64,000 bases of DNA from Stutzerimonas kunmingensis (GTDB taxonomy: Bacteria > Pseudomonadota > Gammaproteobacteria > Pseudomonadales > Pseudomonadaceae), in NCBI RefSeq assembly GCF_002929225.1, contig NZ_PISM01000018.1:62001-126000 (forward strand), read 5' to 3'. Position numbers and translations under genes: made by a program. The notes beneath the pieces are model-generated. The model searched no databases. It saw only the letters and a program-made list of their open reading frames with translations, and was not told the origin of the DNA. Position 1 is the stretch's first letter. Every line of letters begins with the position of its first letter. This document shows positions 14,557 to 23,100 of the stretch, piece after piece.

Positions 14557-15795
14557 ATGAAGCGTAGCGAGATCAAACGCCGCCCCCTGGCCGATACCGT
14601 ACTCGCCGGCCTGGAACCGGAAGCAAAGGAATACCGGGAGCTGGATGGCGACGGGCTGTATTTCCGCGTGAAGCCGGATGGCTCGAAGTCCTGGCAGCTG
14701 CGCTACAAGAAAACGGACGGCAAATGGTCATGGCTGGGGCTGGGCGGCTATGGCACTGGCGATCATCAACTGACTGGTGAACAGGCCCGCAGAAAAGCCC
14801 GTGAGCTACGAGACGGCACCTCTAAAGGTGGCAGCATCATGGCAACCAAGCGTGCCAAGAAAGCAGCTGAGCTTGAAGCCGCCAATAGCTCCTTTGAACA
14901 TTTGTCACGCGAGTGGCACGCAACCAAGTGCAAGACTTGGTCCGAAGGTACGGCAGTTCGCACCATCGGCGCGCTTGAGAAGCATGTATTCCCCGTGTTC
15001 GGCAAACGGGCTTACACCGGCATCTTGCCAATGGAGTGGATGGAGTTCCTGCGTGGCATGGAGCAGACCGGGATCATTGAGCAGACAAGCCGGGTACGTG
15101 GCATGTGCCGAGAGATATATGACCTAGCTCGCGTCACTGGCAGAGCGACGCACAACCCGCTCGAAGGGCTGCACAAATTTCTACTGACCAAACCGGTGGA
15201 GAATTTTGCCCACGTATCCCTTGAGGAACTGCCCGCTTTGCTCAGGGCCATTCGCTCCTACCCCCATGCACCCGATGTCCGCATAGGCCTGCAACTGCTG
15301 ACGATGCTCGCCTGCCGACCATCCGAGCTGCGTGAGGCACACTGGGCGGAGTTTGATCTCGATGCTGGCCTCTGGCTGATCCCCGCCGAGCGTATGAAGC
15401 GCCGCCGCGACCATCTAGTGCCACTGCCTACTCAAGCAGTCGCCCTCTTACGCGAGCTGCAAAACATCACCGGCAACTATTCGCTGCTGTTTCCAGGCCG
15501 AGGCAACACAACCAAGCCACGCAGTAATACCGTGTTCCTGATGGCTTTACGTCGCCTGGGCTACGAAGGCCGACAGACCGGCCACGGCTTTCGCCATCTG
15601 GCCAGTACCATCCTCAACGAAAACGGCTTCGACTCGCAGCACGTCGAGGCCCAGCTCTCCCACGTTAAGGAAGGGGTGCGGGGCGTCTATGACAAGAGTA
15701 CCTATCTGGAACAGCGCAAGGTAATGATGCAGTGGTATGCCGATCATATGGACAAGCTAGCTAGTGGCAACGTAGTGGAGCTCAAGCGAGCGTAA
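14557..15795 (+). CDS. P4-type tyrosine recombinase (island integrase)
   Basis: A 412-residue integrase from ATG 14557 (MKRSEIKRRPLADTVLAGLE), chosen because AAAGGG lies 8 bp upstream; the start at 14536 has none. It has an N-terminal DUF4102-type arm-binding domain with YRELDGDGLYFRVKPDGSKS and WLGLGGYG. The core-binding domain contains FEHLSREWHATKCKTW. The catalytic domain has the Arg in QLLTMLACRPSELREAHWAE, HGFRHLAST (His-x-x-Arg), LSHV and the nucleophile Tyr in YDKSTYLEQRKVMM. All key residues are present, so the enzyme is probably active. The gene sits 166 bp from an ssrA-type att site. Downstream genes to 17734 form the rest of the small island. Confidence 0.95.
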   Translation: MKRSEIKRRPLADTVLAGLEPEAKEYRELDGDGLYFRVKPDGSKSWQLRYKKTDGKWSWLGLGGYGTGDHQLTGEQARRKARELRDGTSKGGSIMATKRAKKAAELEAANSSFEHLSREWHATKCKTWSEGTAVRTIGALEKHVFPVFGKRAYTGILPMEWMEFLRGMEQTGIIEQTSRVRGMCREIYDLARVTGRATHNPLEGLHKFLLTKPVENFAHVSLEELPALLRAIRSYPHAPDVRIGLQLLTMLACRPSELREAHWAEFDLDAGLWLIPAERMKRRRDHLVPLPTQAVALLRELQNITGNYSLLFPGRGNTTKPRSNTVFLMALRRLGYEGRQTGHGFRHLASTILNENGFDSQHVEAQLSHVKEGVRGVYDKSTYLEQRKVMMQWYADHMDKLASGNVVELKRA

Positions 15796-15885
15796 CGGTT
15801 CAGCGGCTGGTCTAGGCCGTGTCTTAAAGCAGCCCACTCCTGTCCGCCAACGTATTCAGAGCAGGTAGACCCGAAGAGCAAAGAT

Positions 15886-16635
15886 ATGGAAAGGTTTTTC
15901 AACTCCATGGAGTACATAGATCTCGGTATGGCATGCCAGTGGTTATGCCAGCTGACCGAGGCTCCGCATCCTCTGCCCGACAGCGCACTTATGGAGTTGT
16001 GCGAGCGTTATTCGACACCTGTTTACATCGACTGCGCTACGCTCGAAGGCGTCATCGCGCCGAGAATTGGAACTAGATTTGTTATGCAGCAGGTCATCGG
16101 CATAGAGCATTGCCAAGTCGACTCCCCTGTCTGTGCCTACCAGGCATTTGAACCACATAAAAGCGGCGGGATCGACGTGACAGGGATGGCGGTCCTACTT
16201 TCGGAACGAGATGAATTAGAGCAATCGCACGTTCACTCCTGGACACTGACGAACCAAGAGGGCAGACCATTCCTTTTCAGGCCAGGCGATATAAAACGAT
16301 TGGCATCGTTCCTCAAGCCTGACCAGGACGGAAAAGCAGCTCAAAGCCAGGTTCAGACAGAAAAAATTTCTGCGCCGAGAAGCTCCATATCCGAAGACCG
16401 CTTGGTATTTATTCGTCAGTGGTTTAGAGAGCAGCAAGAGCACACAACTGGTCGGTTATCAGAGCAAAAAACGGGTTTGCCTGGAGCTAGAGATGCGTGC
16501 TGGCAGTGGCTTAAGCACTTAGGCATGACCATCCCAGGTCAAATCTTTCATGGTGCTCTGCAGAAAAATAGTGACAAGACCAAAGTATTCATCAGTGCGT
16601 GGAACCTATTTCGCAAAGAAAGGATTTCGCGCTAG
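15886..16635 (+). CDS. Island protein of unknown function
   Basis: A 249-residue protein (MERFFNSMEYIDLGMACQWL at the start) that I do not recognise. The first 150 residues resemble a small alpha/beta domain that begins with a helical DLGMACQWLCQLTEA stretch, as seen in accessory proteins carried by P4-like islands. The second half contains FIRQWFREQQEHTTGR, a charged linker and a final WQWLKHLGMTIPGQIFHGAL. No transmembrane segment or signal peptide is visible. Base composition is lower in GC than the chromosome. It lies between integrase and AlpA-like gene, the place where islands keep replication or regulatory genes, but no function can be assigned. Confidence 0.7.
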   Translation: MERFFNSMEYIDLGMACQWLCQLTEAPHPLPDSALMELCERYSTPVYIDCATLEGVIAPRIGTRFVMQQVIGIEHCQVDSPVCAYQAFEPHKSGGIDVTGMAVLLSERDELEQSHVHSWTLTNQEGRPFLFRPGDIKRLASFLKPDQDGKAAQSQVQTEKISAPRSSISEDRLVFIRQWFREQQEHTTGRLSEQKTGLPGARDACWQWLKHLGMTIPGQIFHGALQKNSDKTKVFISAWNLFRKERISR

Positions 16636-16677
16636 ACCCAGAAATTAGGTCTGGCGGTCTAGTAGATTCGGGTCTAG
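16632..16677. promoter_or_regulatory. GGTCTAG repeats upstream of the AlpA-like gene
   Basis: CTAGACCC (16632-16639) is inverted against GGGTCTAG (16670-16677). A further GGTCTAG lies at 16656-16662, 15 bp before the last copy. The array sits 47 bp before the AlpA-like start and overlaps the 3' end of the preceding gene by a few bases. Likely operator. Confidence 0.5.
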
Positions 16678-16723
16678 TCAGTCGTCCGAAAGTACGCCCC
16701 GTAACCCATACGGAGGCGCTCAG

Positions 16724-16948
16724 ATGCACCCTACCCACCCCACGATTGACCAAGCTCTCATTCCCCAGCCCGAAGTCTGCAAGGTCATCGGCCAGACCCG
16801 CTCCGGGCTGGACAAGCTGCGCAAAAAAGACCCGACGTTCCCGAAACCCATCAAATTCAGCGATACCCGTCAGGCTGCCGCCTACTATGTGATCGCCGAG
16901 CTGAACGCCTGGCTCGCTGACAAGATCAAGGAACGTGATGCGGAGTAA
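16724..16948 (+). CDS. AlpA-like DNA-binding regulator
   Basis: A 74-residue protein, IPQPEVCKVIGQTRSGLDKL followed by DPTFPKPIKFSDTRQAAAYY and IAELNAWLADKIKERD. This is the MerR-like winged fold of the AlpA/excisionase family, where a regulator activates the integrase or acts as excision factor in P4-type islands (AlpA of CP4-57 is the model, and it controls an ssrA-targeting integrase). The usual W/Y after FP is present in modified form (TFPKPIKF). The gene ends 38 bp before the next start. Repeats at 16632-16677 lie upstream. Confidence 0.85.
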   Translation: MHPTHPTIDQALIPQPEVCKVIGQTRSGLDKLRKKDPTFPKPIKFSDTRQAAAYYVIAELNAWLADKIKERDAE

Positions 16949-16984
16949 TCCGCGTTGCGTCTACAGATCAGAGCCTGAATAACT

Positions 16985-17734
16985 ATGACCTCTCGTGTTA
17001 GCCGGCTGCTTAGCCGCAAAGCCGAAGTCAGTATCGAGTTTGGCCGGCTCGTTGTGCGCCAGCTCAACGGGGAAGAAGTGGGCCAAGACTTTCTGAAAAA
17101 ATACTCGCCGATTCTCCTGCGCGAGATTCTGACCGCGTTAGAGATAGAAGCATACGAATACCGCAGCTACAAAACAGGTTATTACGGCAGGTCAAAGCAT
17201 GCAGGGATATCCCTACAATTCACCTCCGTCATAGCGGACGAAAGCACTTACACCATTTTCAACGTTGGCCTAACTCGCATTCGCAACACCAACAGCGGAA
17301 AGGCAGGTTCACCACTACCGAAGGGGCACTTCATTGTTACCGAACGTGGTGAGTTCTATAAGTTTTGGAAATTTACAGCACTCGCCATCCCCAAAAGCCT
17401 CACATCGTTTCACGACTACATGGGCAAACTCAAAGGCATGCTGTACACAGCAATCCTGACTGAAGACCGCGATGATGGCCGAATGGTTAAAGGTTCAATA
17501 AGACCGTTGTTCATCTCTGCTGACCTGGTTAGGAAAGCATTTTTGCCGGAAAACTCTCGGATAACAGCCGGATATGGACCGGATAACCTCCGGATAAAAA
17601 ACCCGGATAGGGATTTGGCTACAGGCCATGCGCTACGCGGCTTTCAGCCGAAATCAACTACGGGCGATCAATACTACGGTAAAGCGGTAATCAGGAAGAG
17701 CGATGACACGGGGCCTAGTGTCCCGAGCGGGTAG
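16985..17734 (+). CDS. Island protein of unknown function carrying internal iterons
   Basis: A 249-residue protein I do not recognise. It starts MTSRVSRLLSRKAEVSIEFG, has a tyrosine-rich part YEYRSYKTGYYGRSKHAGIS, then PKGHFIVTERGEFYKFWKF and FHDYMGKLKGMLYTAILTED. No signal peptide or membrane segment is visible. Its length, basic character and position after an AlpA-like regulator resemble initiators or accessory genes of small satellites, but that is inference only. The DNA at 17558-17609 carries five CGGATA repeats, four at exact 11-bp steps, which do not correspond to a repeated protein motif. They are therefore a DNA-level signal inside the gene. The end at 17734 is the last recognisable island gene. 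Confidence 0.7.
   Translation: MTSRVSRLLSRKAEVSIEFGRLVVRQLNGEEVGQDFLKKYSPILLREILTALEIEAYEYRSYKTGYYGRSKHAGISLQFTSVIADESTYTIFNVGLTRIRNTNSGKAGSPLPKGHFIVTERGEFYKFWKFTALAIPKSLTSFHDYMGKLKGMLYTAILTEDRDDGRMVKGSIRPLFISADLVRKAFLPENSRITAGYGPDNLRIKNPDRDLATGHALRGFQPKSTTGDQYYGKAVIRKSDDTGPSVPSG
17558..17609 (+). repeat. Five CGGATA iterons, four at exact 11-bp period
   Basis: Copies start at 17558, 17569, 17580, 17591 and 17604. Steps are 11, 11, 11 and 13 bp. The motif is preceded by C in the last four copies. The array is followed by A-rich DNA (17596-17602) and GATAGGGATTTGG. Period and direct orientation fit one protein per helical turn, as at iteron origins or cooperative operators. Confidence 0.85.
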
Positions 17735-17798
17735 TTCGTTTATTTAACAACATATCGATATACTGGCGCGACTCCAAAGCCACTGATTAATAACCCAC

Positions 17799-17948
17799 AT
17801 GGCCAAACCCGCCGCCTGCTTTGTCTTAACGCCGTCCGACAACGAGCTCTCCGCCAAGCCATTCAAATGGAACAAAACGGCTGAATCGATCATCAGCTCA
17901 GTCCACAAAGCTAAACTTGGCGCGATGAAAAATAGATTATTGAACTAA
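17799..17948 (+). pseudogene. 49-residue ORF, possible IS630-type transposase C-terminus
   Basis: ATG 17799 to TAA 17948 reads MAKPAACFVLTPSDNELSAK and then PFKWNKTAESIISSVHKAKLG. The pattern KPFKWNKTAESI resembles the C-terminal PFVWTKTADEIL block of IS630-type transposases, which would make this a remnant. It ends where the truncated receptor begins. The identification is weak. Confidence 0.35.
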
Positions 17949-17950
17949 CC

Positions 17951-19300
17951 GCTCAGGCCACTAGTGCCGCGAACGGCTATGACGACGAGCTTCGCTTCGA
18001 GCGCGAACAGATCGCCCTGACCCACACCGGCCGCCTCGGCTTCGGCACGCTGGATTCCAGCCTGATGCACAACACCACCGAAACCTTCGGCCGGACCATT
18101 CCCGGCACCATCGGTGCGCCGACCGCCGTACCCGGGGCAATCGGCGGCGACGATCGCGAGCTGGAAACCACCAACCTGGTCTTCGACACCAAGCTGGTTG
18201 CCCCGATCGGCGAATCGCACATCGCCACCGTAGGCGGCCAATGGTGGAAAGCCGAAATGACCGATGGCATCGCCCAGACGGAATTCGAGCAGAAGACCTG
18301 GGCACTGTTTGCCGAAGATGAGTGGCGCCTGCGCGATGATCTGGCCCTGACCCTGGGCGCCCGCTATGACGACCACGAGTCCTTTGGTGGACATGTCAGC
18401 CCGAGGGCTTACCTGGTCTGGAACACCACCGACAACTGGACCCTCAAGGGCGGCATCAGCAAGGGCTACAAGACGCCGGACCTGAACGACCTGCACGGCG
18501 GCATCAATGGCGTAACCGGCCAGGGCTCCATCATCACCATCGGCAACCCGGACCTGGACCCCGAAACGACCGCCAGTACCGAGATCGGTGCCTATTTCGA
18601 CAGCCTGACCGGCTTCAGCGCCAACGCCACGCTGTTCCACAACAAGTTCAAGGACAAGATCGCCAGCGGCGACCCGATCACCGATCCACTGTGCGCAGGC
18701 AACAACAACGGCACCTGCTCGCAGCAGATCAACGTCGACGAAGCGGTGACCCGTGGCCTGGAGCTGGCTGGCAGCTGGCAGTTCGCACCAGCCTGGAAAC
18801 TGAGCGCCAACTACACCTACACCGACAGCGAGCAGAAGAGTGGCGATAACCAGGGAGAGCCGCTGACCAACACGCCCGAACACCTGGCCAACGCCAAACT
18901 CGACTGGCAGACCACCGACCGTCTGGGCCTGTGGCTGAAGAGCGAGTACCGCGGTGAGCGCGCGCGCTTCACCTCCAGCTACGAGAATCTCGCTAACGCC
19001 AACGGCAGCTACTCCACCAGCCAGTCGATCTACGACACGCTGGGCAAGAACGCCAAGGCATACACGCTGTTTCACCTAGGCGGGTCGTATCGGGCTACGG
19101 AGAACCTGACGCTCAACGCGACGATCTACAACCTCTTCGACAAGGACTTCGTCGACGGCAAGGCCTACACCACCTATTCCAATGGCGGGAGCGCAAACGG
19201 CACGGCCTACGGCACCGACTACAGCCACTCCGGCGCCGCCACCACCGGTATCGTGGAAGAAGGCCGCCGCCTATGGCTGTCAGCCAACCTGACCTTCTGA
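17951..19300 (+). pseudogene. TonB-dependent siderophore receptor, N-terminally truncated
   Basis: About 445 residues of a TonB-dependent outer-membrane receptor beta-barrel remain, from YDDELRFEREQIALTHTGRL to the terminal EGRRLWLSANLTF with final Phe. Barrel strands such as WALFAEDEWRLRDDLALTLG, GARYDDHESFGGHVSPRAYL, ISKGYKTPDLNDLHGG and NPDLDPETTASTEIGAYFD are typical of FepA/CirA-like receptors. Signal peptide, TonB box and plug domain (about 200-250 residues) are absent because the reading frame starts in island-edge DNA. It ends with a strong terminator. It precedes the PepSY/DUF2271/DUF4198/reductase genes, so the intact receptor was probably their partner. Non-functional unless the missing part lies elsewhere. 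Confidence 0.85.
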
Positions 19301-19312
19301 CCTGAAGGCGAC

Positions 19313-19348
19313 ACAACAGAGCCGGGATCATCCCGGCTCTGTTGTTTC
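19313..19348 (+). terminator. Strong hairpin terminator after the receptor gene
   Basis: Perfect 15-bp arms (19313-19327 and 19331-19345, ACAACAGAGCCGGGA and its complement) with a 3-base loop, followed by TT. Confidence 0.85.
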
Positions 19349-19458
19349 TCGCCCATACGGATCATGAAAAACGCGAATGTATGCTGTTTGTAAATCTTTA
19401 GCATCGCCGCGTCAGTCGCCCTAGAATTCGCCCACCCTCCCATACGCCAAGGACCACC

Positions 19459-20052
19459 ATGCATATCTGGCTCGGCACTCTGCGCCAATGGCACTGGATC
19501 AGCTCCGCGCTGTGCCTGGTCGGCATGCTGCTGTTTGCGGTCACCGGCATCACGCTGAACCACGCCGGGCAGATCGAGAGCAAACCGCTGGTGGAAACCC
19601 GCGAAGGGCAGCTGCCCGAGCGGCTGCTCAACAGTCTGCAGGCCGACACTCCGGAGGACGGTCTGCCAGCTGACCTGCAGCGATGGCTGGAACAGACCCT
19701 GGACGTGCAGCTGGCCGGTCGCGAAGCCGAGTGGAGCGATGGCGAACTCTACGTCGCCCTGCCCCGTCCTGGCGGCGATGCCTGGCTGAGTCTGAGCCTG
19801 GAAAGCGGCGAGCTGGAATACGAGTCGACCGATCGCGGCTGGATCGCCTACTTCAACGACCTGCACAAGGGCCGTCACAGCGGCGAAGCCTGGAGCTGGT
19901 TCATCGATCTGTTCGCCGTTGCCTGTGTGGTGTTCAGCCTCACCGGCCTGCTGCTCCTGCAACGCCATGCCGGCAATCGCCCCGGCACCTGGCCACTGGT
20001 TGGCATGGGGCTGGTGATTCCGCTGCTACTGGCGCTGCTCTTCATTCATTAA
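19459..20052 (+). CDS. PepSY-associated transmembrane protein
   Basis: A 197-residue membrane protein. Residues 10-35 (WHWISSALCLVGMLLFAVTG) form the first membrane helix with ITLNHAG after it. Then comes a periplasmic PepSY-like part, DGELYVALPRPGGDAWLSLS and GWIAYFNDLHKGRHSGEAWS. Two further C-terminal helices are WFIDLFAVACVVFSLTGLLL and the last 20 residues. His residues in NHAG and DLHKGRH are the usual heme or metal ligands of the PepSY_TM (PiuB-like) family. Such proteins are iron-regulated and thought to reduce or move iron at the inner membrane. It is the first gene of a four-gene set, 9 bp before the DUF2271 gene. Confidence 0.88.
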   Translation: MHIWLGTLRQWHWISSALCLVGMLLFAVTGITLNHAGQIESKPLVETREGQLPERLLNSLQADTPEDGLPADLQRWLEQTLDVQLAGREAEWSDGELYVALPRPGGDAWLSLSLESGELEYESTDRGWIAYFNDLHKGRHSGEAWSWFIDLFAVACVVFSLTGLLLLQRHAGNRPGTWPLVGMGLVIPLLLALLFIH

Positions 20053-20061
20053 GGACTGCTC

Positions 20062-20571
20062 ATGCGTAAACGCCTGTTGTTCCCCCTCGCCCTGCTTAGC
20101 GCCCCGCTATACGCGGCGGACCTGCAGTTGGACGTGGAAATCCCCCGCCTGGATGTCGCCGAGTACCACCGCCCCTATGTCGCCATCTGGCTCGAGCGCC
20201 CGGACCAGAGCCACGTTGCCAATCTGGCGGTGTGGTACGACACCAAGCTCAAGGACAAGGAAGGTGAAAAGTGGCTAAAGGATCTGCGCCAGTGGTGGCG
20301 CCGGAGCGGCCGCAGCCTGGAAATGCCGGTTGATGGCGTCAGCGGCGCCACCCGTGCCGTGGGCAGCCACAGCCTGAAGTTTTCTGACCAGCAGGCGCCG
20401 TTCAAAACGCTGGAGACCGGCGAGTACCGCGTGGTGGTCGAAGCGGCCCGCGAGGTCGGCGGCCGCGAGCTGCTGCGCGTCCCATTCAGCTGGCCGCCCC
20501 AGCAGAACGCCGAACATCAAGCCCAGGGCAAGAGTGAGCTGGGCGCCATCAATCTCACGCTGACCCCATGA
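20062..20571 (+). CDS. DUF2271 periplasmic protein
   Basis: A 169-residue exported protein: MRKRLLFPLALLSAPLYAAD is a signal peptide with cleavage after AYA-like LYAA. The mature part has VEIPRLDVAEYHRPYVAIWL and WYDTKLKDKEGEKWLKDLRQ, then WWRRSGRSLEMPVDGVSGAT, the recognisable core of DUF2271. Family members are often next to PepSY and flavodoxin/FMN-binding genes, suggesting a role in periplasmic redox or iron handling, but no activity is established. Starts 9 bp after the PepSY gene; the stop overlaps a potential start of the next gene. Confidence 0.85.
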   Translation: MRKRLLFPLALLSAPLYAADLQLDVEIPRLDVAEYHRPYVAIWLERPDQSHVANLAVWYDTKLKDKEGEKWLKDLRQWWRRSGRSLEMPVDGVSGATRAVGSHSLKFSDQQAPFKTLETGEYRVVVEAAREVGGRELLRVPFSWPPQQNAEHQAQGKSELGAINLTLTP

Positions 20572-20585
20572 ACAGGAAGCACGCC

Positions 20586-21461
20586 ATGAAACCCGTCATC
20601 AAATGGACCGCCCTGGCCCTCGCCGTCTGCCTGCCGCTTTCGGCCCAGGCCCACCGCGCCTGGATGCTGCCTTCGGCCACCGTGCTCTCGGGTGAAGAGC
20701 CGTGGATCACCGTCGACGCCGCGGTTTCCAACGACCTGTTCTATTTCGAACACGTGCCGATGCGCCTCAAGGGTATCGGCGAGGCAGCCCAGGCGCCGGC
20801 AGGTGGCCCGCCCGGCATGCGCGGGCGGCCGGTTCCGGAGCTGCAGGTCATCGCCCCGGATGGCTCCAAGGTCGCGGTACAGAACGGCGCCATCGGCCGC
20901 TACCGCAGTACCTTCGATGTGCAGCTGAGCCAGAAGGGCACCTACAGGCTGGCGGTCGCCAACAACGGCCTGTTCGCCAGCTGGAAGGAAAACGGCCAGA
21001 TGCGCCGCTGGATGGGCACCCCGGAAAGCTTCACCAAGGACGTCCCGGCGAAGGCCGAAGGGCTCAAGGTCAGCCAGACCAGCAACCGCATGGAAGTGTT
21101 CGTCACCTCCGGCGCGCCATCCACCGAAGTGCTCGCACCGACCGGCCAGGGCCTGGAGCTCAAGCCCGTCACCCACCCCAACGACCTGTTCGCCGGCGAA
21201 GCGGCAGACTTCGTCTTCCTGCTCGACGGCAAGCCGGCCGCCGATGTCGAGATCAGCGTGATTCCGGGAGGCAACCGCTATCGCGACGAGCTCGGTGAGA
21301 TAAAGGCGAAAACCGACAAGGACGGCAAGGTGAGCATCACCTGGCCAGAAGCGGGCATGTACTGGCTGGAAGCCGAGCTGACCACCGACAAGGGCGTCAG
21401 CAAGCCGGCCACCGAGCGCCGCGCCAGCTACAGCGCAACCCTGGAAGTGCTGGCGCCCTGA
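20586..21461 (+). CDS. DUF4198 periplasmic protein
   Basis: A 291-residue exported protein. ATG 20586 (MKPVIKWTALALAVCLPLSA) has AGGAAG about 8 bp upstream; the alternative ATG at 20568 overlaps the previous stop but adds six residues before the signal peptide. After the signal (AQAH cleavage) the protein starts HRAWMLPSATVLSGEEPWIT, the typical DUF4198 (NikK-like) N-terminus with a first His that could bind metal. The C-terminal part YPHYRDEL-like RYRDELGEIKAKTDKDGKVS and WPEAGMYWLEAEL matches the family. It may act as a periplasmic metal-binding or delivery protein, as related NikK components do. Coupled to the neighbouring genes. Confidence 0.88.
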   Translation: MKPVIKWTALALAVCLPLSAQAHRAWMLPSATVLSGEEPWITVDAAVSNDLFYFEHVPMRLKGIGEAAQAPAGGPPGMRGRPVPELQVIAPDGSKVAVQNGAIGRYRSTFDVQLSQKGTYRLAVANNGLFASWKENGQMRRWMGTPESFTKDVPAKAEGLKVSQTSNRMEVFVTSGAPSTEVLAPTGQGLELKPVTHPNDLFAGEAADFVFLLDGKPAADVEISVIPGGNRYRDELGEIKAKTDKDGKVSITWPEAGMYWLEAELTTDKGVSKPATERRASYSATLEVLAP

Positions 21462-21531
21462 CGCCAGCCCGCTGCCTGAGCACTGACGCTCAGGCAGCGC
21501 GCTACCGCATTCCCCGCAACGAGTCCGCTTC

Positions 21532-23088
21532 TTGCCCAGACCTTTCCAATCCGTCCGGCGCCTGTCGCCGCTGCTCGGCTGTCTCGCGGTCGCTGCGCTG
21601 CTGCTGTGGTGGCAGCCGCCGCGAGCGATCAGCGCTGCCGTGGTCGTCCTCGTCTATCTGGCCGTGTCGCTGTATTGCTGGCGTGGACAGTTACCCCGCA
21701 AAGCAGCACCTACCGACGCGACCTCGGCGCTTGTGGTGACCTATGCCAGCCAGGGCGGGCAAGCCCGGCTCTATGCCGAGCGCAGTGCTGAGCAGCTTCG
21801 CGAAGCTGGCGTGAACGTGCAGCTGCTGCCGCTCAATGCGCTGGACCCGAACCACTGGGCGGCCCCGCGCATCCTGTTCGTCGTCAGCACCTACGGCGAA
21901 GGCGAGGCACCGGACAATGCGGCCCGCTTCGAGCAGCGGCTCGCCGCCGATGGCATTCATGCGCAATCGCTGGAATATGCCGTACTGGCCTTCGGTGATC
22001 GCCAGTACCGGGATTTCTGTGCGTTCGGCCGCCGCCTCGACGAGCGTCTGCGCCAGCTGGGGGGCTTGCCGTTGTTCGACCGGCTGGAAGCCGATCGCGG
22101 CGATCCTGGCGTGCTGCGTCACTGGCAACATCAACTGGCCCACCTGAGCGGCGACAGCAATTTCAGCGACTGGCTGCCGGCACCCTATCAAATCTGGCGC
22201 CTGACCGGCCGACACTGCCTCAACCCTGGCAGTTCCGGTGCGCCGGTACAACTGCTGACTCTTGCACCGCCGAGCGAACAGACATCATGGCGCGCAGGCG
22301 ATATCGTCGAGGTCGGCCCGCGCCACGCGCTCGCGCGCATCGAAGCCTTGCTACACGATGTGGGCCTCGACCCTCATGAATTGTTCGACGGCCAAAGCCT
22401 GGCCGCACAACTGTCCAGAAGGCATCTGCCCGCCACTGGCGACCTGCACGGCCTCGACGCCGAGGCGCTGCTGGCCTTGCGGCCGTTGCCACACCGCGAA
22501 TATTCCATCGCCTCGATACCGGCGGACGGCGCCGTGCAGCTGGTGGTACGCGAAGCCTTCCAGGCCGATGGCACTCCCGGACTCGGTTCCGGCTGGTTGT
22601 GCCGCTACGCGGCCATTGGCGAAGAGATCGATCTGCGCATCCGCAGCAATCCCGCATTCCACGGCCCGGACGCCGCCACACCACTCATCCTGATCGGCAA
22701 CGGCACGGGCATTGCCGGACTGCGTGCGCACCTGCGCGAACGTGCCACACATCAGGGCTCGCGCAACTGGCTGCTGTTCGGCGAGCGTAACGCGGCCCAC
22801 GACTTTCTCTTCAACGAAGAATTGGCACTGTGGCGTGAAAGCGGCCATCTGCAGCGGCTGGACCTGGCGTTCTCTCGCGACCAGCCGGAAAAGCGCTACG
22901 TGCAGCACGTCCTGCGGGATGCGGCCGACGAACTACGCTGCTGGGTCGCACAGGGCGCGGCGATCTATGTCTGCGGCAGCCTTGAGGGCATGGGCCAGGA
23001 GGTGCAGCAGATACTGCTAGGGCTGCTCGGCCAGGCGCGGCTGGAGCAGTTGAGCGACCAGGGACGCTATCGCCGCGACCTGTACTGA
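21532..23088 (+). CDS. Membrane-anchored flavodoxin/FAD reductase (sulfite reductase alpha-like)
   Basis: A 518-residue protein from a TTG start at 21532. Two membrane helices at residues 10-50 (LLGCLAVAALLLWWQPPRAI, VVVLVYLAVSLYCW) anchor it in the inner membrane. A flavodoxin domain follows, with LVVTYASQGGQARLYAERSA, VSTYGEGEAPDNAARF and YAVLAFGDRQYRDFCAFGRR. An FAD/NADPH reductase module comes next, with REYSIASIPADGAVQLVVRE, PLILIGNGTGIAGLRAHL and CGSLEGMGQEVQQIL. The order is that of CysJ-type diflavin reductases. With PepSY, DUF2271 and DUF4198 partners it plausibly moves electrons from NADPH toward periplasmic ferric siderophore or metal. Terminator after the gene at 23101. The TTG start is chosen for lack of a better one. 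Confidence 0.88.
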   Translation: MPRPFQSVRRLSPLLGCLAVAALLLWWQPPRAISAAVVVLVYLAVSLYCWRGQLPRKAAPTDATSALVVTYASQGGQARLYAERSAEQLREAGVNVQLLPLNALDPNHWAAPRILFVVSTYGEGEAPDNAARFEQRLAADGIHAQSLEYAVLAFGDRQYRDFCAFGRRLDERLRQLGGLPLFDRLEADRGDPGVLRHWQHQLAHLSGDSNFSDWLPAPYQIWRLTGRHCLNPGSSGAPVQLLTLAPPSEQTSWRAGDIVEVGPRHALARIEALLHDVGLDPHELFDGQSLAAQLSRRHLPATGDLHGLDAEALLALRPLPHREYSIASIPADGAVQLVVREAFQADGTPGLGSGWLCRYAAIGEEIDLRIRSNPAFHGPDAATPLILIGNGTGIAGLRAHLRERATHQGSRNWLLFGERNAAHDFLFNEELALWRESGHLQRLDLAFSRDQPEKRYVQHVLRDAADELRCWVAQGAAIYVCGSLEGMGQEVQQILLGLLGQARLEQLSDQGRYRRDLY

Positions 23089-23100
23089 CGCCTGGTTACG

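Noticed and set aside
17945-19075. 376-residue minus-strand frame opposite the TonB receptor fragment
   Set aside because: Antisense shadow with no domain. The plus-strand frame has clear barrel sequence and a terminator.
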